Assembly: GCA_003255065.1 (NCBI GenBank)
Contig: QAOA01008374.1
Location: 379,595 to 443,594 of the forward strand
Source: Cercis canadensis
Lineage: Eukaryota; Streptophyta; Magnoliopsida; Fabales; Fabaceae
DNA: 64,000 bases
Direction: 5' to 3'
Position numbers and translations under genes: made by a program. The notes below the pieces were generated by a model. The model did no database searches, was not told the DNA's origin, and saw nothing but the letters and a program-made list of their open reading frames with translations. Of this stretch, positions 12,803 through 25,500 are shown one piece after another. Position 1 is the stretch's first letter; each line of letters begins with the position of its first letter.

Positions 12803-15209
12803 AGGAGATGTAGCACTACACATAGCATAGTGCTCACCATGTATGGAATAGTATACAAATAACTATTCTCTACTCTTGTTGCTGATTTTTAGTCACGTGG
12901 TAATGTAATGTATGGTGATATTTGAGTGATTAGACTAAATTTTTAACAAATTTATGTTAGTTTGAATATAGAGGTGTGTTTTTGTTGGTTATAACTTACA
13001 AAGGAGCACATATGGAGAATGGAAAAGAGAACATATGCTAGGAATTGAACTTTTGATATCGAGCAAGAGTTTTCAGTAGAGCATGTTTTTAATTATAAGT
13101 AAGTTTTTTCACTCTTCTCTGTAAATATAATTACTATTTTATTTACAATTATAAACAGAAGAACTCTTAATGTCAAACACTTTAATCTCTATGATTAAAG
13201 GAGGAAACCAACCAAAAAAGATATGTGTAGTCAGTGTAGATTCAGTGATACACAACAAAAAAGGTGTTAATACACTTAAAATGTATAAAAAAAATTTGAG
13301 TTCTGATTTAATCTTAAAAAAATGAATATATATGAATGGGGGTGACTTGTTGATGGCGATGTATATGAATGGGGACATTTTCTTACCAGTTTACTTTTAC
13401 CCCATTTGCTATGAACAACACTGACAGCAGGCAAGCTAGCCAAGCCAACTGTATATCTGTTTCAGTCCAATTGCAGAGAAAGGAGGTCAACCTCTCGTGT
13501 GTGTACTGCAATTAATTGAGAGAGGCCTAAGTCTCTTCTTAGGAAATGGAGCATCAATCACAAAAGTCGTCACAGGCAACTTCAATAATTTCGTTTTTTA
13601 TATCAAAATTGGTTGTTGGTCCATTCACTTCATTTTCAGGGAAAATGAAATGAAAACCGTGTGTATACATCTTCCTCGAGTCAATAATTTCCATTAAAGA
13701 GACTTTATGAGCTTTCATCATTCTCTGAAAAGTAAAGAAGAGAGAGGAATTGGCTTGACACACGTTTTATGTTGTATGAAATGAATAGGTCATAGACGAT
13801 TAAGCCCATCAGAAAACGTGTCTATACGTTTATGCGAAGTGTCACAATGGAAGATGGCGCTTTCATTTGCAATTTTTGAACCATAGGAACTTGAGGTCCT
13901 AAGGGATCATGCACATGGATTCCAAGTGAAATAAAACCAAGTTCACCAAAGAGTATGTCAACCTAGCTAAACCTAAACATGATTTAAATTTCTTGCTATA
14001 ATCAAGAAAAGAAAAGGCTAGGGTTGATAGACGAAAGAAGAAAACAAACTAAGAACCACACTATCTAATTTGCATTTCAAATTAGATTCCTACTTGGAAG
14101 AGGGAAAAGAAAGATAAATTCTTAGGTTAAGTTCCAAGCACTTGAGGTGCAAAAATACAGAGGGAAAGAGATCATAGAGAAAGTGGCAAGTTGTAAAGGG
14201 AATACAAATGCCATCATCCGTCCATCTATAAGCAACAAGGAAAAAAACAAATATCCTATCTGTGTTTCTTTTATTTTTCTCATTTTCTTTCTTATATCTG
14301 CGTCACTCTTAGCTGTGTCCAATATTGCTTTCTACACAGGATACTGAATACACATCTTTTATAGGCAATCACATTTAATGTAAAAAAAGGAAAATTATAC
14401 ACATACCCACTATAAATATTTACACAGTGAAAAACAGAAGAAAGAAATTATGAATACTCTTATTTACTGCACAGAAACTAAAAAGACAAATAGTACAGGA
14501 AAACAGTAAAAGAGATGAGAAATATCATATACGTGCAATGATAACTCCCAGCAGCACATAAAACCAAGTTAAGAAACATTAAGAATACAATTCAGAATTT
14601 CAGATCCCTCAGTGGCATAAAACACTGAGACACAATTGTACTCGTGTTAAAACTCAAACGGTTTCTGCAAAATTAAGAAGAGTAATGACAATTTCACACC
14701 TACAGTTGCAGACCTTCATGATTAGAATAATCTGAGTTTAACTTAGAACAGTTAGACATTTCTCTTATAAACCCAAGTTGTACCTACTATAAATGTACAA
14801 CTGCAAGTAAGTAAGGAACACAAGAGATATGCAAGTACTAGGAGCACTGTGAATAAACTAAGTCAAAGGAGGAGTAATGCTACTCGTAAACTATGATTAG
14901 ACTCGTATTATTATAATTCACTTAACTGAAACCCAGCTGTTAGAGACCCAAAATTAAGTACAAAGGAATCACTTAAACTTATTCCAGGTTCTTCCTTCCT
15001 AGTTAGAGACCCTCATGAAAAGCTTTGAGCTTTGTACACAAAAAGCATAATATAAAGGAAATTAAAGAAGAAGAAGAAAAAGGAGGAGCTTGGTAATGTT
15101 GCAACTTGAAACTTGCGAGTTCTGTCCTCTGCAGAGAAGCTTTTCATAATAACATCCTTCACTTTCATGCATAATGGAAAGCATATTGATTTCATATACA
15201 TTAGAGAGG

Positions 15210-15236
15210 TAGAGAGAGAGAGAGAGAGAGAGAGTG
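15210..15236. repeat. GA microsatellite
   Basis: An uninterrupted AG dinucleotide run, followed by a short GTGTGTG tract. Confidence 0.9.
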
Positions 15237-15476
15237 TGTGTAAAAACAGAGAAGGGTTTTAGATATCTAAAGCCCTCTCGATAATCTCACCTAAAAAACT
15301 TACATTCCCAACGTTCCCCTACTGTCCCTCACAGTTAACCAAAAATCATCAATAGTTATAAACATAGTAATAAGCACCATCACCCCGCAGTAACATTAAT
15401 TAATGCATAAAAAGCTTTCAAATCTGTTCTGTTCTTGCAACGTGTGGCCCTGCTTCTCGTTCTGTTTCTTTCTCTA

Positions 15477-15943
15477 TTAAGGCATAAAAAGCTGATTTCC
15501 ACACTTGCATCGCCACGCTTCTGGGTAGTACTCGAGGGGGACACTCAAACCCGGTTGAATTGGCACGTGAACCGGTTTACACGGCGTGCACCAACCGCAC
15601 TTGGATCTACACGACGGCGGCGACGAACCGGGTCCCGCGAATCTCTTCTCATCGGCTAATGTCGCTGCCGTGCGCGGCGGCGTCGACGATCCATTTTCCT
15701 TGTCTCCCTTCTGCTGGTGCTCGGGTACTCCGGCACCTGAAAAACAGCATAAAGATTTGAATTTGAGACGATGGGAAACTCAGTGAATTGCTGAAACGAA
15801 ATGGGTTCGTTCTGGTTTTTGTTTTTGAGCTTACTTGGATGAGCGAGACCTATGGTGGAAAAGGAAGAGAATAAGAGAAAAGTGAAGGCGGTGATGGTGG
15901 GTAGCTGGTGGCGGCGGCGGCGGTGGTGGCGCAGTACGCCCAT
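15477..15943 (-). CDS. EPIDERMAL PATTERNING FACTOR-like secreted peptide (EPFL4/5 type)
   Basis: Two minus-strand exons, 15943-15835 and 15736-15477, joined across a 98-bp GT-AG intron, give a 122-residue precursor. Exon 1 encodes MGVLRHHRRRR followed by a hydrophobic core (ITAFTFLLFSSFSTIGLA), a plausible signal peptide. Exon 2 ends in the EPFL domain: GPGSSPPSCRSKCGWCTPC, then KPVHVPIQPGLSVPLEYY and PEAWRCKCGNQLFMP at the C-terminus. All six family cysteines are present. The domain is closest to EPFL4/5 as I recall them. Family members are apoplastic ligands of ERECTA-family receptor kinases, with TMM as co-receptor, and act in stem growth and stomatal or inflorescence patterning; that role is inference. 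The ATG at 15943 was preferred over one 7 codons upstream because MGVLR matches the family start. Confidence 0.93.
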
Positions 15944-18900
15944 TGCCGAGGTGGAGAAGCGCACGTTAGCAAGGAGCCCTGACTTGGGTGGGACGATGAA
16001 AGATTAATCAACAGCTGAGAGTGTGTGAAGGAAGTTGGTGATGCTATTATTGTTGCAGAATGCAGATTTTTGCGTGTGTGCGTGTGATAGTCCAAGTCAA
16101 AAGACACATACCCTAAAGAAGAGAGAACAGAGAAGAGAGAGAGATTTTGTTTGAGTAATAAGGCAAACGCCCAAAGAGTAGGGGTAGACCCTACTAGCTA
16201 GGATCCTGAATGATTGCCATAGGGTTCTAATTGGATTTGGGGTCATTTCTAAGTGGATATTAACACGAAGACTACGATTTGTCAAATGATGTTAATTAAT
16301 CCACCGTACTACTACTAACATGCCTTTATTTATGTCTATGTCTTGAATTATAGGAGCATGTTACTTAACATTTCCAATCTATTTGTGTACTTCACCTACC
16401 TACCTAGCTATAAGTAGCGTAAGAGAGGCTAAATTTCAAAATTGAGGACTACTTTGTCCGACTATTGCATCTATGTTGAGGTCAAAACCTACAATTATGA
16501 GAAGACAACAAACATTGAAATTTTGCTGATATGCAAGATCCCTATCACACTTATGTTGGGTTCAAAACATATGTCAATCGCGAGCATTCAGATGTTGAAA
16601 TTCTAAAACTAACCTTAAAAAGTGATTATGTTTAATTCTACGTGACTCGCAACTTTAAGGTTAAATGTGAAGGATGAACACACTAATTACGAAACCAACC
16701 AAAACCAATTTGCACCAGTATAACTTAAAGCTTTTTTCTACAATTTTTTTTTTTAATTTTTATTTGGTTCATATACTGATATGCATTTTAAGATTGAACA
16801 TATGTTTTTTTTGTAATTTGCAAATTTTACTATAATAGATAGTTAATTTGTTAGTAAACAAAAAACAAAGGCATAATTTCATTGAATAAATCATATGAAA
16901 TTCAAGTTATCAAGCTGAGCGTATGTATAACTATTTTTAAAATATCATGTAAGTTTGTAAGAAAGTGCTATGCTACACTCTTTAATGTGATAGAAGTCAT
17001 ATTTTTGATTTTTTTACATAATTTTAGTTTTATATTATATCAGTCTGATACAGTTGATATAATTTAAATTTTATTAAATTAATATTTAGGTTATATTGAA
17101 AAAATTTAAGTGAATTTAGTAAAATTTAAATTATATAAATTATGTCAAACTGATACAATATATATAAAGAAAACTATGTAACAAAATAAAAATAAAGATG
17201 TGACTTGTGTCACATAAAGGGGTGTAGCATAGCACCCCAAATTTGTATGGGTGAATAATTACCAAAGAATTCTATCTTATTATAATTAAATGCATGACCA
17301 GTGACAAATTCTGAAATAACTTAATGGGAGGTTAAATTATAAAAGTGGGGCTAAATTACAAAAGTGTAAAAATATTAAACATTNATTACAGAAGTGTAAA
17401 AATATTAAACATTTCTCTAAAAAAATTTATAAAAAATTAAAAATAAAAGAGAGAATTAGAATAGACTCTTCAGAATTTGAAAAGGCTTTTATAATTTGAG
17501 TGTCTTTCAATAGATTTTATTTGTTCTGCCTTATTTTTTGTAATGTAGGAGAACTCTTTATGCCATTTTCGCCTAAAATAATATCTTTATATTCATTAAA
17601 TTATTATCAAGATGCCTTTTTCTTTACAGAACTCAATTGCCAAGAAAAAGTTATGATTCGACGTTCACAAAAGACCAAGAGAATCTCTATGTAGATTGTA
17701 GAGCATATGGAAAATAAACTAAAGCCTTTGCATGCATTATATTATATATCAAAATGGCATATAAATACAATAGAGAAAAGAAAACAAAAGCAACAAGAAA
17801 ACAACATTTATAAACCAAACTATAAGTAATAACTCAACTAGTCTTGTAATAGCTTACAAGATTGGAAGATAAACCACAGAAGCTAGAGGTAATTAACAGT
17901 GTTACGTTGATGATTATGTATTTGAATTCACTAATAACTCGTGATCTAAGAGCATAATGAAATGTTGAGGTGGATTGGCAACAGCACCCCGTGTGATAGT
18001 GTACGTTGGCATAGGAGTGTAGAAAGGGTGCTGTCTTGTACGGGACCAACATCTGAGTTTTTTGGCTCAATGTGCTCCAACCCCAAACCTACACCACCAT
18101 TATTGCTCTCTCTTCCCTCTATCCAACGTGGGTTAGTACTGACTACTGAGTACAAAGACTCTCATAAATTCGATTTGGGACCTACAACCTCAGAGAACAA
18201 ACCACCATTTTTGTTACTATTCATTTATGTTAATGTAATTTAAGTTTGTGTGGGTGAAAAGTAAAATGAAAACTGAAAGGGAAGACGAGAAGAAAGAAGG
18301 AATTGAAGGGAAGGGAGGGTCAGTGTTCTGAGGAGTTGTATTTAATGGAGCAAAAGCATATGATTTCTCTGCGAGTGCGGGCCTAACCAACGCCATCACT
18401 GCCACAATGTGGCTTTTTTTTGGGGATTCGGTAGAGCATTTAAGGCATATTGTTGATTTTTCAGGGCCAGCAATGGTTGGCTGCTTCAGGTTCTGGTTTT
18501 TGCTTTGCTTCTACAGGGCAACACAACGAGGTTGTGTGCATGTTCATGTGCATTTTCAACCTTCAATTCCCCTCTCATTAATAGGTTAAGCTAACACACT
18601 ACTTTTCATCATTGATTCACTGAGAAAATGTACAAGAGAAGGGGGAAAAAATATCTAAGGTAAAAGGGTATTTGAAGAATTTAATGTGCAAATCTGATTT
18701 CTGTTCCTGCAGAATCAAATTTTTTATGTGGTTTTAATTAACAAGAGAAGCTGGAGATTTTAATTTTCTCTATGTTGTTTGAAGGCTTAAAGAGAAATTG
18801 TGTGTAAGAAAGGGTTAGGCCCATAAAACTAGGCCTGCATACATGGTCATGTTGGGCCCTTGGAGCTTCTAGGTTTCTGAGTTCTGGTTTTAAGCAGTGT

Positions 18901-19447
18901 ACCTACAGCCTAACCAGAAAGGACAACCATTACAATTTGCAATTTTGCAGCAACCAACCATTACTTGTGTCACATAATATCAGATTTGATGCGGATATTG
19001 GAAAATGACACTTCAAAAATGGTGCTCTGTATCTGCTGCAACCAATATATATATATAAAGAAGACTTGCACAAATAAATAAAAAATAAAAAGGTCACTTT
19101 TAGTTGTGGTGAAGGGGAAAAGGGTAAGGATTACATTAATATACTTAATTTCTAAAATTAAAAGAGATGTCGTTAAACTAATTTATATATTCTTTTTCTT
19201 CTTTCTCTTTTCTACCAGGAAAATGTTAAGAGTGTTCTCAATTTTTTGCTTGAGCAGATGACTGAATGGACATGCTTTTTTCCAAGCGGAAAAGCCCGAG
19301 CTAATAACATCTCTCCTTTGATTATGATATAAAATTTGCAGTGTTTTCTTTCTTTCTTGTACTTACAGTACATATATTTCACCTCTGACTCAGTATTTTA
19401 GTTTGACAAAACAAAACAAAAATGATTTTTTCTTTGTCTTCTTCTTG

Positions 19448-19770
19448 TAATCTAAATATCAAAGGGTCTGTAGTTGAGTAATACTGAGATTACCTTTAGA
19501 GTTTATAAAATTTTGTATTCAAACCAACAATCGTAGCCAAAGTAAAAAATAATAATAATCTAAATTATGTTTACAGTTTTGATTTTCTCCTTTCTCATAA
19601 TGTATTTTATTTGTAATTTATATCAAACGGTTTATAGTTGAGTGATACTGAAATTATCCTTAGAGTTTATAAGATTTTGTATTCAAACCAATAATTATAG
19701 CCAAAGTAAAAAAAAAAAAAAAAATCTAAATTATGTTTACAGTTTTGATTTTCTCCTTTCTCATAATGTA
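19448..19770 (+). repeat. 166-bp tandem duplication containing two short SINE copies
   Basis: The first SINE body spans 19458-19555 between a 10-bp direct repeat, TAATCTAAAT, at 19448-19457 and 19556-19565. The SINE and its downstream flank (ATTATGTTTACAGTTTTGAT) recur about 166 bp further on (SINE-like part from 19630, flank from 19726). This suggests insertion, then tandem duplication of the locus, then divergence. Confidence 0.75.
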
Positions 19771-20429
19771 GTTTATGTGTACAGTCATAAATATGCAATT
19801 TACATCTACACAAGCAACAGCATCTCCTTACACTCCTTTTATACAATTCAGATCCCTACACGTAATGTGAAATAAGATCTCTATCTCAACAAATGATGAA
19901 GAAAGTGCCTCGTACGTGTTGTCACACATCCATGGAGCATTGGATGCATGAAGCTTGCAAGGTTTGCAAGCAAAGTAATAAAGCATCGAAGCCATACAGA
20001 GGTTTATGTCACATTCTAGTATGGTGCATCCTATTCGTCTTTTAGTGGAACTTGGATTGGATTGACTCAACGTTTATATTTTACAAACTAAACCCTTATA
20101 CGAATATGTTTGAAGGGTCACATTCATGCAAGCGAATATCCAGGGATTTGTTTACCACAAGCTACAGAATTATAATCACCAGTTCAAAGATTTGCAATGA
20201 ATAGGACGAGTGGTAAAACATAGGAGAAAGTTGTTAAAAATAAATAAAATTCCTAACATACTTTTCTTTTTTTTAGGGGTAACATACTTTCATCATAGAA
20301 TGGTAAATAGTTTCAAAAACCTAGCCAACTCAAAATTTCAGTAATTGATGTATGACCAAACAAATGCATGCTAGATTCATACTTCAAATTAGGAATATGG
20401 AGGTCATATAGCAAGCTTAGGTGATATTA

Positions 20430-20646
20430 AATAGAAGAGTAAAATTCCAACGAAGGTTGGCCTGAGTGGAATGAGCTCTGGTTGCTTAAGCAAGTGGTCT
20501 CGTGTTTGAGCCCTGCTGAATGCAACAAACTTTCTTAGGAGAGGTCCTCGCTTTCATAGCGCCTGACCATATCTCGAAGGATCAGTCCCAAGCAACACCT
20601 GAGAATATCTTGGGAAACAAAAAAAAAAAAAATAGAAGAGTAAAAT
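20430..20646 (+). mobile_element. tRNA-derived SINE with 16-bp target-site duplication
   Basis: The body is 20446-20630. A 16-bp direct repeat, AATAGAAGAGTAAAAT, lies at 20430-20445 and 20631-20646. The head shows a tRNA-like A box (TGGCCTGAGTGG) and B-box-like GTGTTTGAGCC, and the element ends in a poly(A) tail after TTGGGAAAC. The structure is complete for a plant SINE: Pol III promoter, unrelated body, A-tail and perfect TSD. Confidence 0.88.
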
Positions 20647-20868
20647 ATATTTTTTGTTTTTGAATTATTTTTTAAATATTAATTTAGTTATTGATTTATT
20701 TTTAGTATCACTTTAATTCTCAAATAATCAAATTGTCCGTCAAATCAGTATTTCGTAACACAAAAAAATGATCACTTAAAAAATGATTATTTAAATACTA
20801 AAATGACACTAAAAATAAATCAAAAACTAAAATGATGCTTGAAAAATAATTCAACAAAAAAAAAGTTT
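20646..20868. mobile_element. Foldback MITE next to the SINE
   Basis: The left arm (about 20646-20720) contains TTGATTTATTTTTAGTATCA. The right arm (about 20788-20868) contains its near complement, TGACACTAAAAATAAATCAA. The loop is about 65 bp. No open frame is present. The left end coincides with the right TSD of the SINE, so one may have inserted beside the other. Confidence 0.6.
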
Positions 20869-21384
20869 AACTCTAAATAAAAAATATAAGTTTTCTTTTA
20901 AGTATTTTGTAAAGAAGAGAGTATGTTCGTTACCCCTTAAGTTAATTTAGCAATAGAAGGATCATTGTGAGTACATAATCCTCGACACAGGCACACTTTC
21001 CCTCGTTGATCTATCCTTTGATTATCTTCTCTCTTGCTTCTTCACATCCGCCCTAGATACGCGGTTTGTGTCTTTTTGTTTCATTTTATTTTCGTACGAT
21101 CTTTTATTTAGTGATCATTTCGATGATGAACCACTTTTTTGCCATTGACTCTAACTAAGAATGGAAGAGCATTTTGATACGGTCCTTTAAAAAAAAAAAA
21201 CTTCAAGACTTTTTTATTGACTAATTTTTGAGACATTAATTAGAAGTTTAAATCTTATTATCTTTAATAAAAAATTTATAATTTAACCAACTTTGAAAAT
21301 AAATTAATAAAATTCACTTAAATATTTAATTCACACTTTTTTTTTTCCATTGAAAGAATTTCTATTTATATATAATTTTTCAGT

Positions 21385-21591
21385 TTAAATAGTTTTTTTT
21401 AAATTTTTTTTTTTTTTTGTTTTAAGAGAAGAGTATCATTGGGTCTTTCACTCATATCTCACATTAGCCTAATGCATTTAGAAAAAAAATTTCCTTGGGT
21501 ACTGCCCCGAGGATTTGAATCTTGATTAGCTTAGATAACCTGTTGCATCCTTATTATTAGACTAAACAATTGGTGTTAACTTAAATAGTTT
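21385..21591 (-). mobile_element. tRNA-derived SINE, minus strand, 11-bp TSD
   Basis: The body is 21396-21580. The direct repeat TTAAATAGTTT lies at 21385-21395 and 21581-21591. On the minus strand the head has A-box-like GTTTAGTCTAATAATAAGG and B box GATTCAAATCC. The tail appears as the poly(T) run near 21404-21419 on the plus strand. Sequence and head differ from the 20446 element. Confidence 0.82.
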
Positions 21592-21715
21592 GAATAAAAA
21601 AAAATTGATAGGCCTCACAACATTACATGTGACTTTATGTACATTGTACAAAAAATCAAACAGTTTATAGTTGAGTGGTACTAAGATCATTCTTATAATT
21701 TCTTTTGTGGAGTTG

Positions 21716-21957
21716 CTATTTTTATACTCTATTTTGTTAATGACACTTTTTTTTTAATCTTTAAATATGATATAATCTAAATTTCTCTATGAAATATTTT
21801 TAATTTTGACTAAATTTTTTTATATTAAATTAATAATTTTTACAATTGACTAAATTTCTTTTATATTAAATAAAAGTAAATTAGTTTATATTATATTTAA
21901 ATATTAAGTAAAATATAATATTAATAAAATAAAATATAAAAATAGCAGCTATTATCT
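21716..21957. mobile_element. MITE with long imperfect inverted repeats (family shared with ARD1 intron 3)
   Basis: The left arm begins GTTGCTATTTTTATACTCTA and contains GTTAATGACAC and ATCTTTAAATATGATATA. The right end reads, in reverse complement, AATAGCTGCTATTTTTATAT then TTTATTAATATTATATTTTA. The same layout occurs at 29189-29428. No coding capacity. A truncated short SINE copy (TTTATAGTTGAGTGGTACTA) sits just to its left at 21664. Confidence 0.6.
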
Positions 21958-22577
21958 TTTTTGTGTTTGAATTAGAGTTATAAAAAGGCTACATGGCTCA
22001 ATCTTAGTTGTCTGATTGGATCAATCTTGGCCGTTTGAATGGCTAAGATTATAGTTGAGGTCTGAGCAAGAGCAATGACTAGACGACAAGGTCATATATT
22101 TTTCAAACCCACTTTTATTTTTAATAAAATATAAAATACAGTTGGGTAGATAAAAGAATTATGTCATTAACTGTCTCTTTAAATTATAATCACTATCATT
22201 AAATAAATTTAATTGACATATTCTTTTGTCAATTTACTAGTGTGGACAATAAAGATTTGCAGTAAAATTAAAGAGTTGAGGAAGTCCAAATGAGCTTCGT
22301 AGTAACCGTAATTAGCCTGTAATAATTCAGACAAAGAACTACGTGGCAGGCTAGGGTGCACCGCAGCTCCTAAAAAGCCCCTACCCCATCCACCACCAGC
22401 AGACGCCATCGCACTCCCACACCACATCCCCCCATTCTTGCTCACTCACTCCCTTTCTCTCTCTCTCTCTCAACTTTTCTCTTTATTTCTCAGACCACCC
22501 CTCCAACTCCCCAAATTTACATGGCCCTGCCACTCTGAGGGATCGCCGTGGCTCCTCCCTTGCCGGAATCGGTCGCC

Positions 22578-25500
22578 ATGAACGCCGGCACCGCAACTTT
22601 CCGCTCCATTCTCGACAAACCCCTCAACCAGCTCACCGAGGATGACATTTCACAGCTCACCCGCGAAGACTGTCGCAAATTTCTCAAAGAAAAAGGTCCT
22701 CTTTCTCTCTCTTGCATTTTTTTTATTTCCTTTTTTGTCCTTCTTCAGCTCCATGATCTCCGGCACCTGAAAGCGGAGGACCTCCATTTTCCTTAATTAA
22801 TTAATGTGCTATTTAAATAATTGGGCTTTGGATATATATTATAGTAACGGCCGGGGAATAATAAATAAATAAAGTATGTGAAAAATTGAGTCGGGGAGAC
22901 ACGTGTCCGTACAGGGATGCGTCGGCCTTCGTGGAACAAATCGCAGGCGATCCAGCAAGTTATTTCGCTTAAGGCTTTGCTCGAACCCACTGACGACGAT
23001 TCCGACGCCGGAACTTTCAGAAGGATCACCTTTGTTTCCGCGCCCGAAGATACCCCACCAGTGAGTTTTTTGCTTTTTATACTCACCCCTGCTTGGTTGC
23101 TGAGAGAATGAAGGAAAATTTGCTACTTGAGAAATGGGAAGCTGTGGGGTCTTACCGGGTTTGTTTGCAGGGGAATTTGAATGTGGCTGATTCCGCTACG
23201 GTGCCCGGAGCTGATGTTGCAGTTTCGGGTTTAGCTGAAGAGCCGGTTTTGCAGACTAGAGAGGAGCTTCCGAAATCTGGGTCATCTGGGGAAAAAGCTA
23301 CCGGTGCTGAAACCAATGAGAAGGCCGTCAGTCCCAGGTATTTTTCGGTTTTTCTTCTGATAACCTTTTGGTTAATGTGCATTCTTTAGCTTTTGGAATG
23401 TATAAGGAAGTTGTCCATGGTGTAATCTCGTCCAAGTTTGCCCATTTTAAGCTTTAACTTAAAGGTTGCTTTTAGAATTTGGCATGGAAAATATTATGGC
23501 AAATAGTATCATTGTGGTGCAGGTGTTCGATAAAGAGTGAATGATACCATTAGGCAAGTGAAATATGAGCAAAATGGGAAAAAGGTTAAAGTATGCTTTC
23601 AAGTGGATTTTCTTAAGGCATTAACTTTATATGTGGATACATTGTTTAATGAGGGATAGGAGATGATGAAGAAGGTGGTTTTTGGTATCCTATGTTGTGT
23701 GTACGCAAAAGTGAAGGCAAAACACTTGGAGAAGTAGATTTGAAAGTGAGTGCTTTATATGGTGTTACTGACTGCGTATAGATGCAACTTGCTTTCATTT
23801 GACGGTTGGATGTTTCTGAGCTGTGTTAGATATGTGGGATCTACTTTCAGCAAAGTTAGGATAGCTGAAAGATGGGAGCTTGCTTTCATTTGAACGGTTG
23901 GATGTTTCTGAGCTGTGTTAGATATGTGGGACCCTACTTGCAGCAAGGTTAGGATAGCTGAAAGATGGGAGAGCACTGGCTTCCATTAGCATTATGGAAT
24001 ATGGATATCTAATTAACCAATCCCCCAGCATAGAGAGAACAAGAGAAAGAGGAAGCACTATTAGAAACCAAATATCTGCTATTGTAAAGTCATGATGTCC
24101 TGCAGTTCCAACATTATTATTATTCCAAATTTCTATCATTGCTTTTGGATTTGCTAATTATCTTATGTTTGTATCATTAGTCCATGTCTGCAAGTCTGTT
24201 TGGTTGTTTTCTAGCATGTAAACAGTTAACCTTTCCACTTGAAACAGTGGATGTAACTATAAGCCATTAACTTAACCAGAGACATTAATAAGTATTGTGT
24301 TTTGGCCATGTGCAATGAATCTCAATGATTGTTAATAATCATAATGCAGTTGCATGCTTCAGCTGTTGCTACTTCTGTATTGGAAGAAGTGTTTCACTGG
24401 GAATTATAGTTAAACCCTTCTAATAATAATTCTATTGAAAGACAAGAGAAAAAAAAAAAAAAAAACCTGGATGTTGACGTGGCTTTTGCTCCCTGTAGTA
24501 GCAGGTAGTGTTATGCCTAGCAGAAGAGAAAGCCTACAAGTCATGCTTGAAGAGGACTGCTTTTTCCCCTTCTAGTGCTGAAGTTTAGTTAAAAATAATT
24601 TCAAGGAAGTTGGACCATGTTTAACTTCTCCACGATTGTAGCAATTAAGTATTCTAGGTTTGCTAGCCCTATTTATATATTGTAGTTCAGGATGCTGACA
24701 CAGTGTACAAAAGTTGAACGAACTCTTGAGATGATATCTGATTTATATGAAGATGCTATCATATTTGGGTTCTTGTATTATATGGAGCTTCTTTCTATAT
24801 AAAGAGAGAAATTCAGCAACTTAAAATGTCAACGATGGAGGTTCACTAAATTTTTACACATGATATGGTTGATTGAAGGCTGGTCAATAACTCCTTCTCT
24901 GTATTACTTATGCAAGTTCTGAACAGAATTTCTTCTAAATTTGGTACAGAGGGTGTGAAACTAGTCAGTCAGTTGCGCAAATGACAATTTTCTACTGCGG
25001 TAAGGTGAATGTTTATGATGGAGTGCCGCCTGATAAGGTAGGAAATGAAGCTTCGCTTGCATGGATACCTGGTGATAAATCCAATACAATTTCTCCTTCC
25101 AATGCGGCCATATTTGGATTTGCAGGCACGAACAATCATGCAGCTCGCAGCAAGTCCAACCCATTCACCTCCTGATGATTTATTCAATAGAAGTTCAACA
25201 GTTTGGCCTTCTCCTTGCCACTTACAGATGGATAAAGATGCTCTTGTCCCATTTGATACAATCCCTCAGGTTGCTAAAGCAGGTAGTCATGGGTGGGAGG
25301 ATTATCTAATGTTACCTTGAAGTGCTTTAGTGCATGAGGCCAATGAGTTTTCTTCATTGAGCATTGCATCCCCTTCTGGCATTTTTTCAGGGAATGCATT
25401 AGTAATCAAATAAGCAGATCCAGAAAATATACAGAAAATGGTTTTAGCCTTTTATACATATTACTCAATTTAACATTTGAAGCAATATAAAACAACCTGC

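Larger units (their letters stand above)
10147..15476. other. AT-rich intergenic stretch
   Basis: Over 5 kb without a supported gene. It contains an RNase H-like scrap near 11023-11134, a foldback element near 12481-12802 and a GA microsatellite at 15210-15236. Open frames here (for example 11942-12193, 13139-13378, 14122-14347) are short, AT-driven and overlap on both strands. The last part, 15000-15476, may hold 3' UTR of the minus-strand EPFL gene. Confidence 0.5.
15944..22577. other. Long intergenic region between EPFL and PEAPOD genes
   Basis: The left part is the presumed upstream region of the minus-strand EPFL gene. The rest is AT-rich and contains a 29-bp repeat on both sides of the N at 17384, a 166-bp tandem duplication carrying short SINEs (19448-19770), two TSD-flanked SINE-like elements (20446-20630, 21396-21580), a foldback (20646-20868) and a MITE (21716-21957). 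An open frame at 18217-18405 (minus) begins MAVMALVRPALAEKSYAF but degenerates to low complexity; I do not call it a gene. The last 150 bp carry a CT-rich leader of the PEAPOD gene. Confidence 0.5.

Noticed and set aside
15435..15786. Plus-strand open frames opposite the EPFL gene
   Set aside because: They are antisense shadows of EPFL exon 2; the minus strand gives a complete, recognised peptide.
18217..18405. Minus-strand open frame starting MAVMALVRPALAEKSYAF
   Set aside because: The first 25 residues look protein-like, but the rest is low-complexity, no splice partner or family was recognised, and the region is full of simple sequence.
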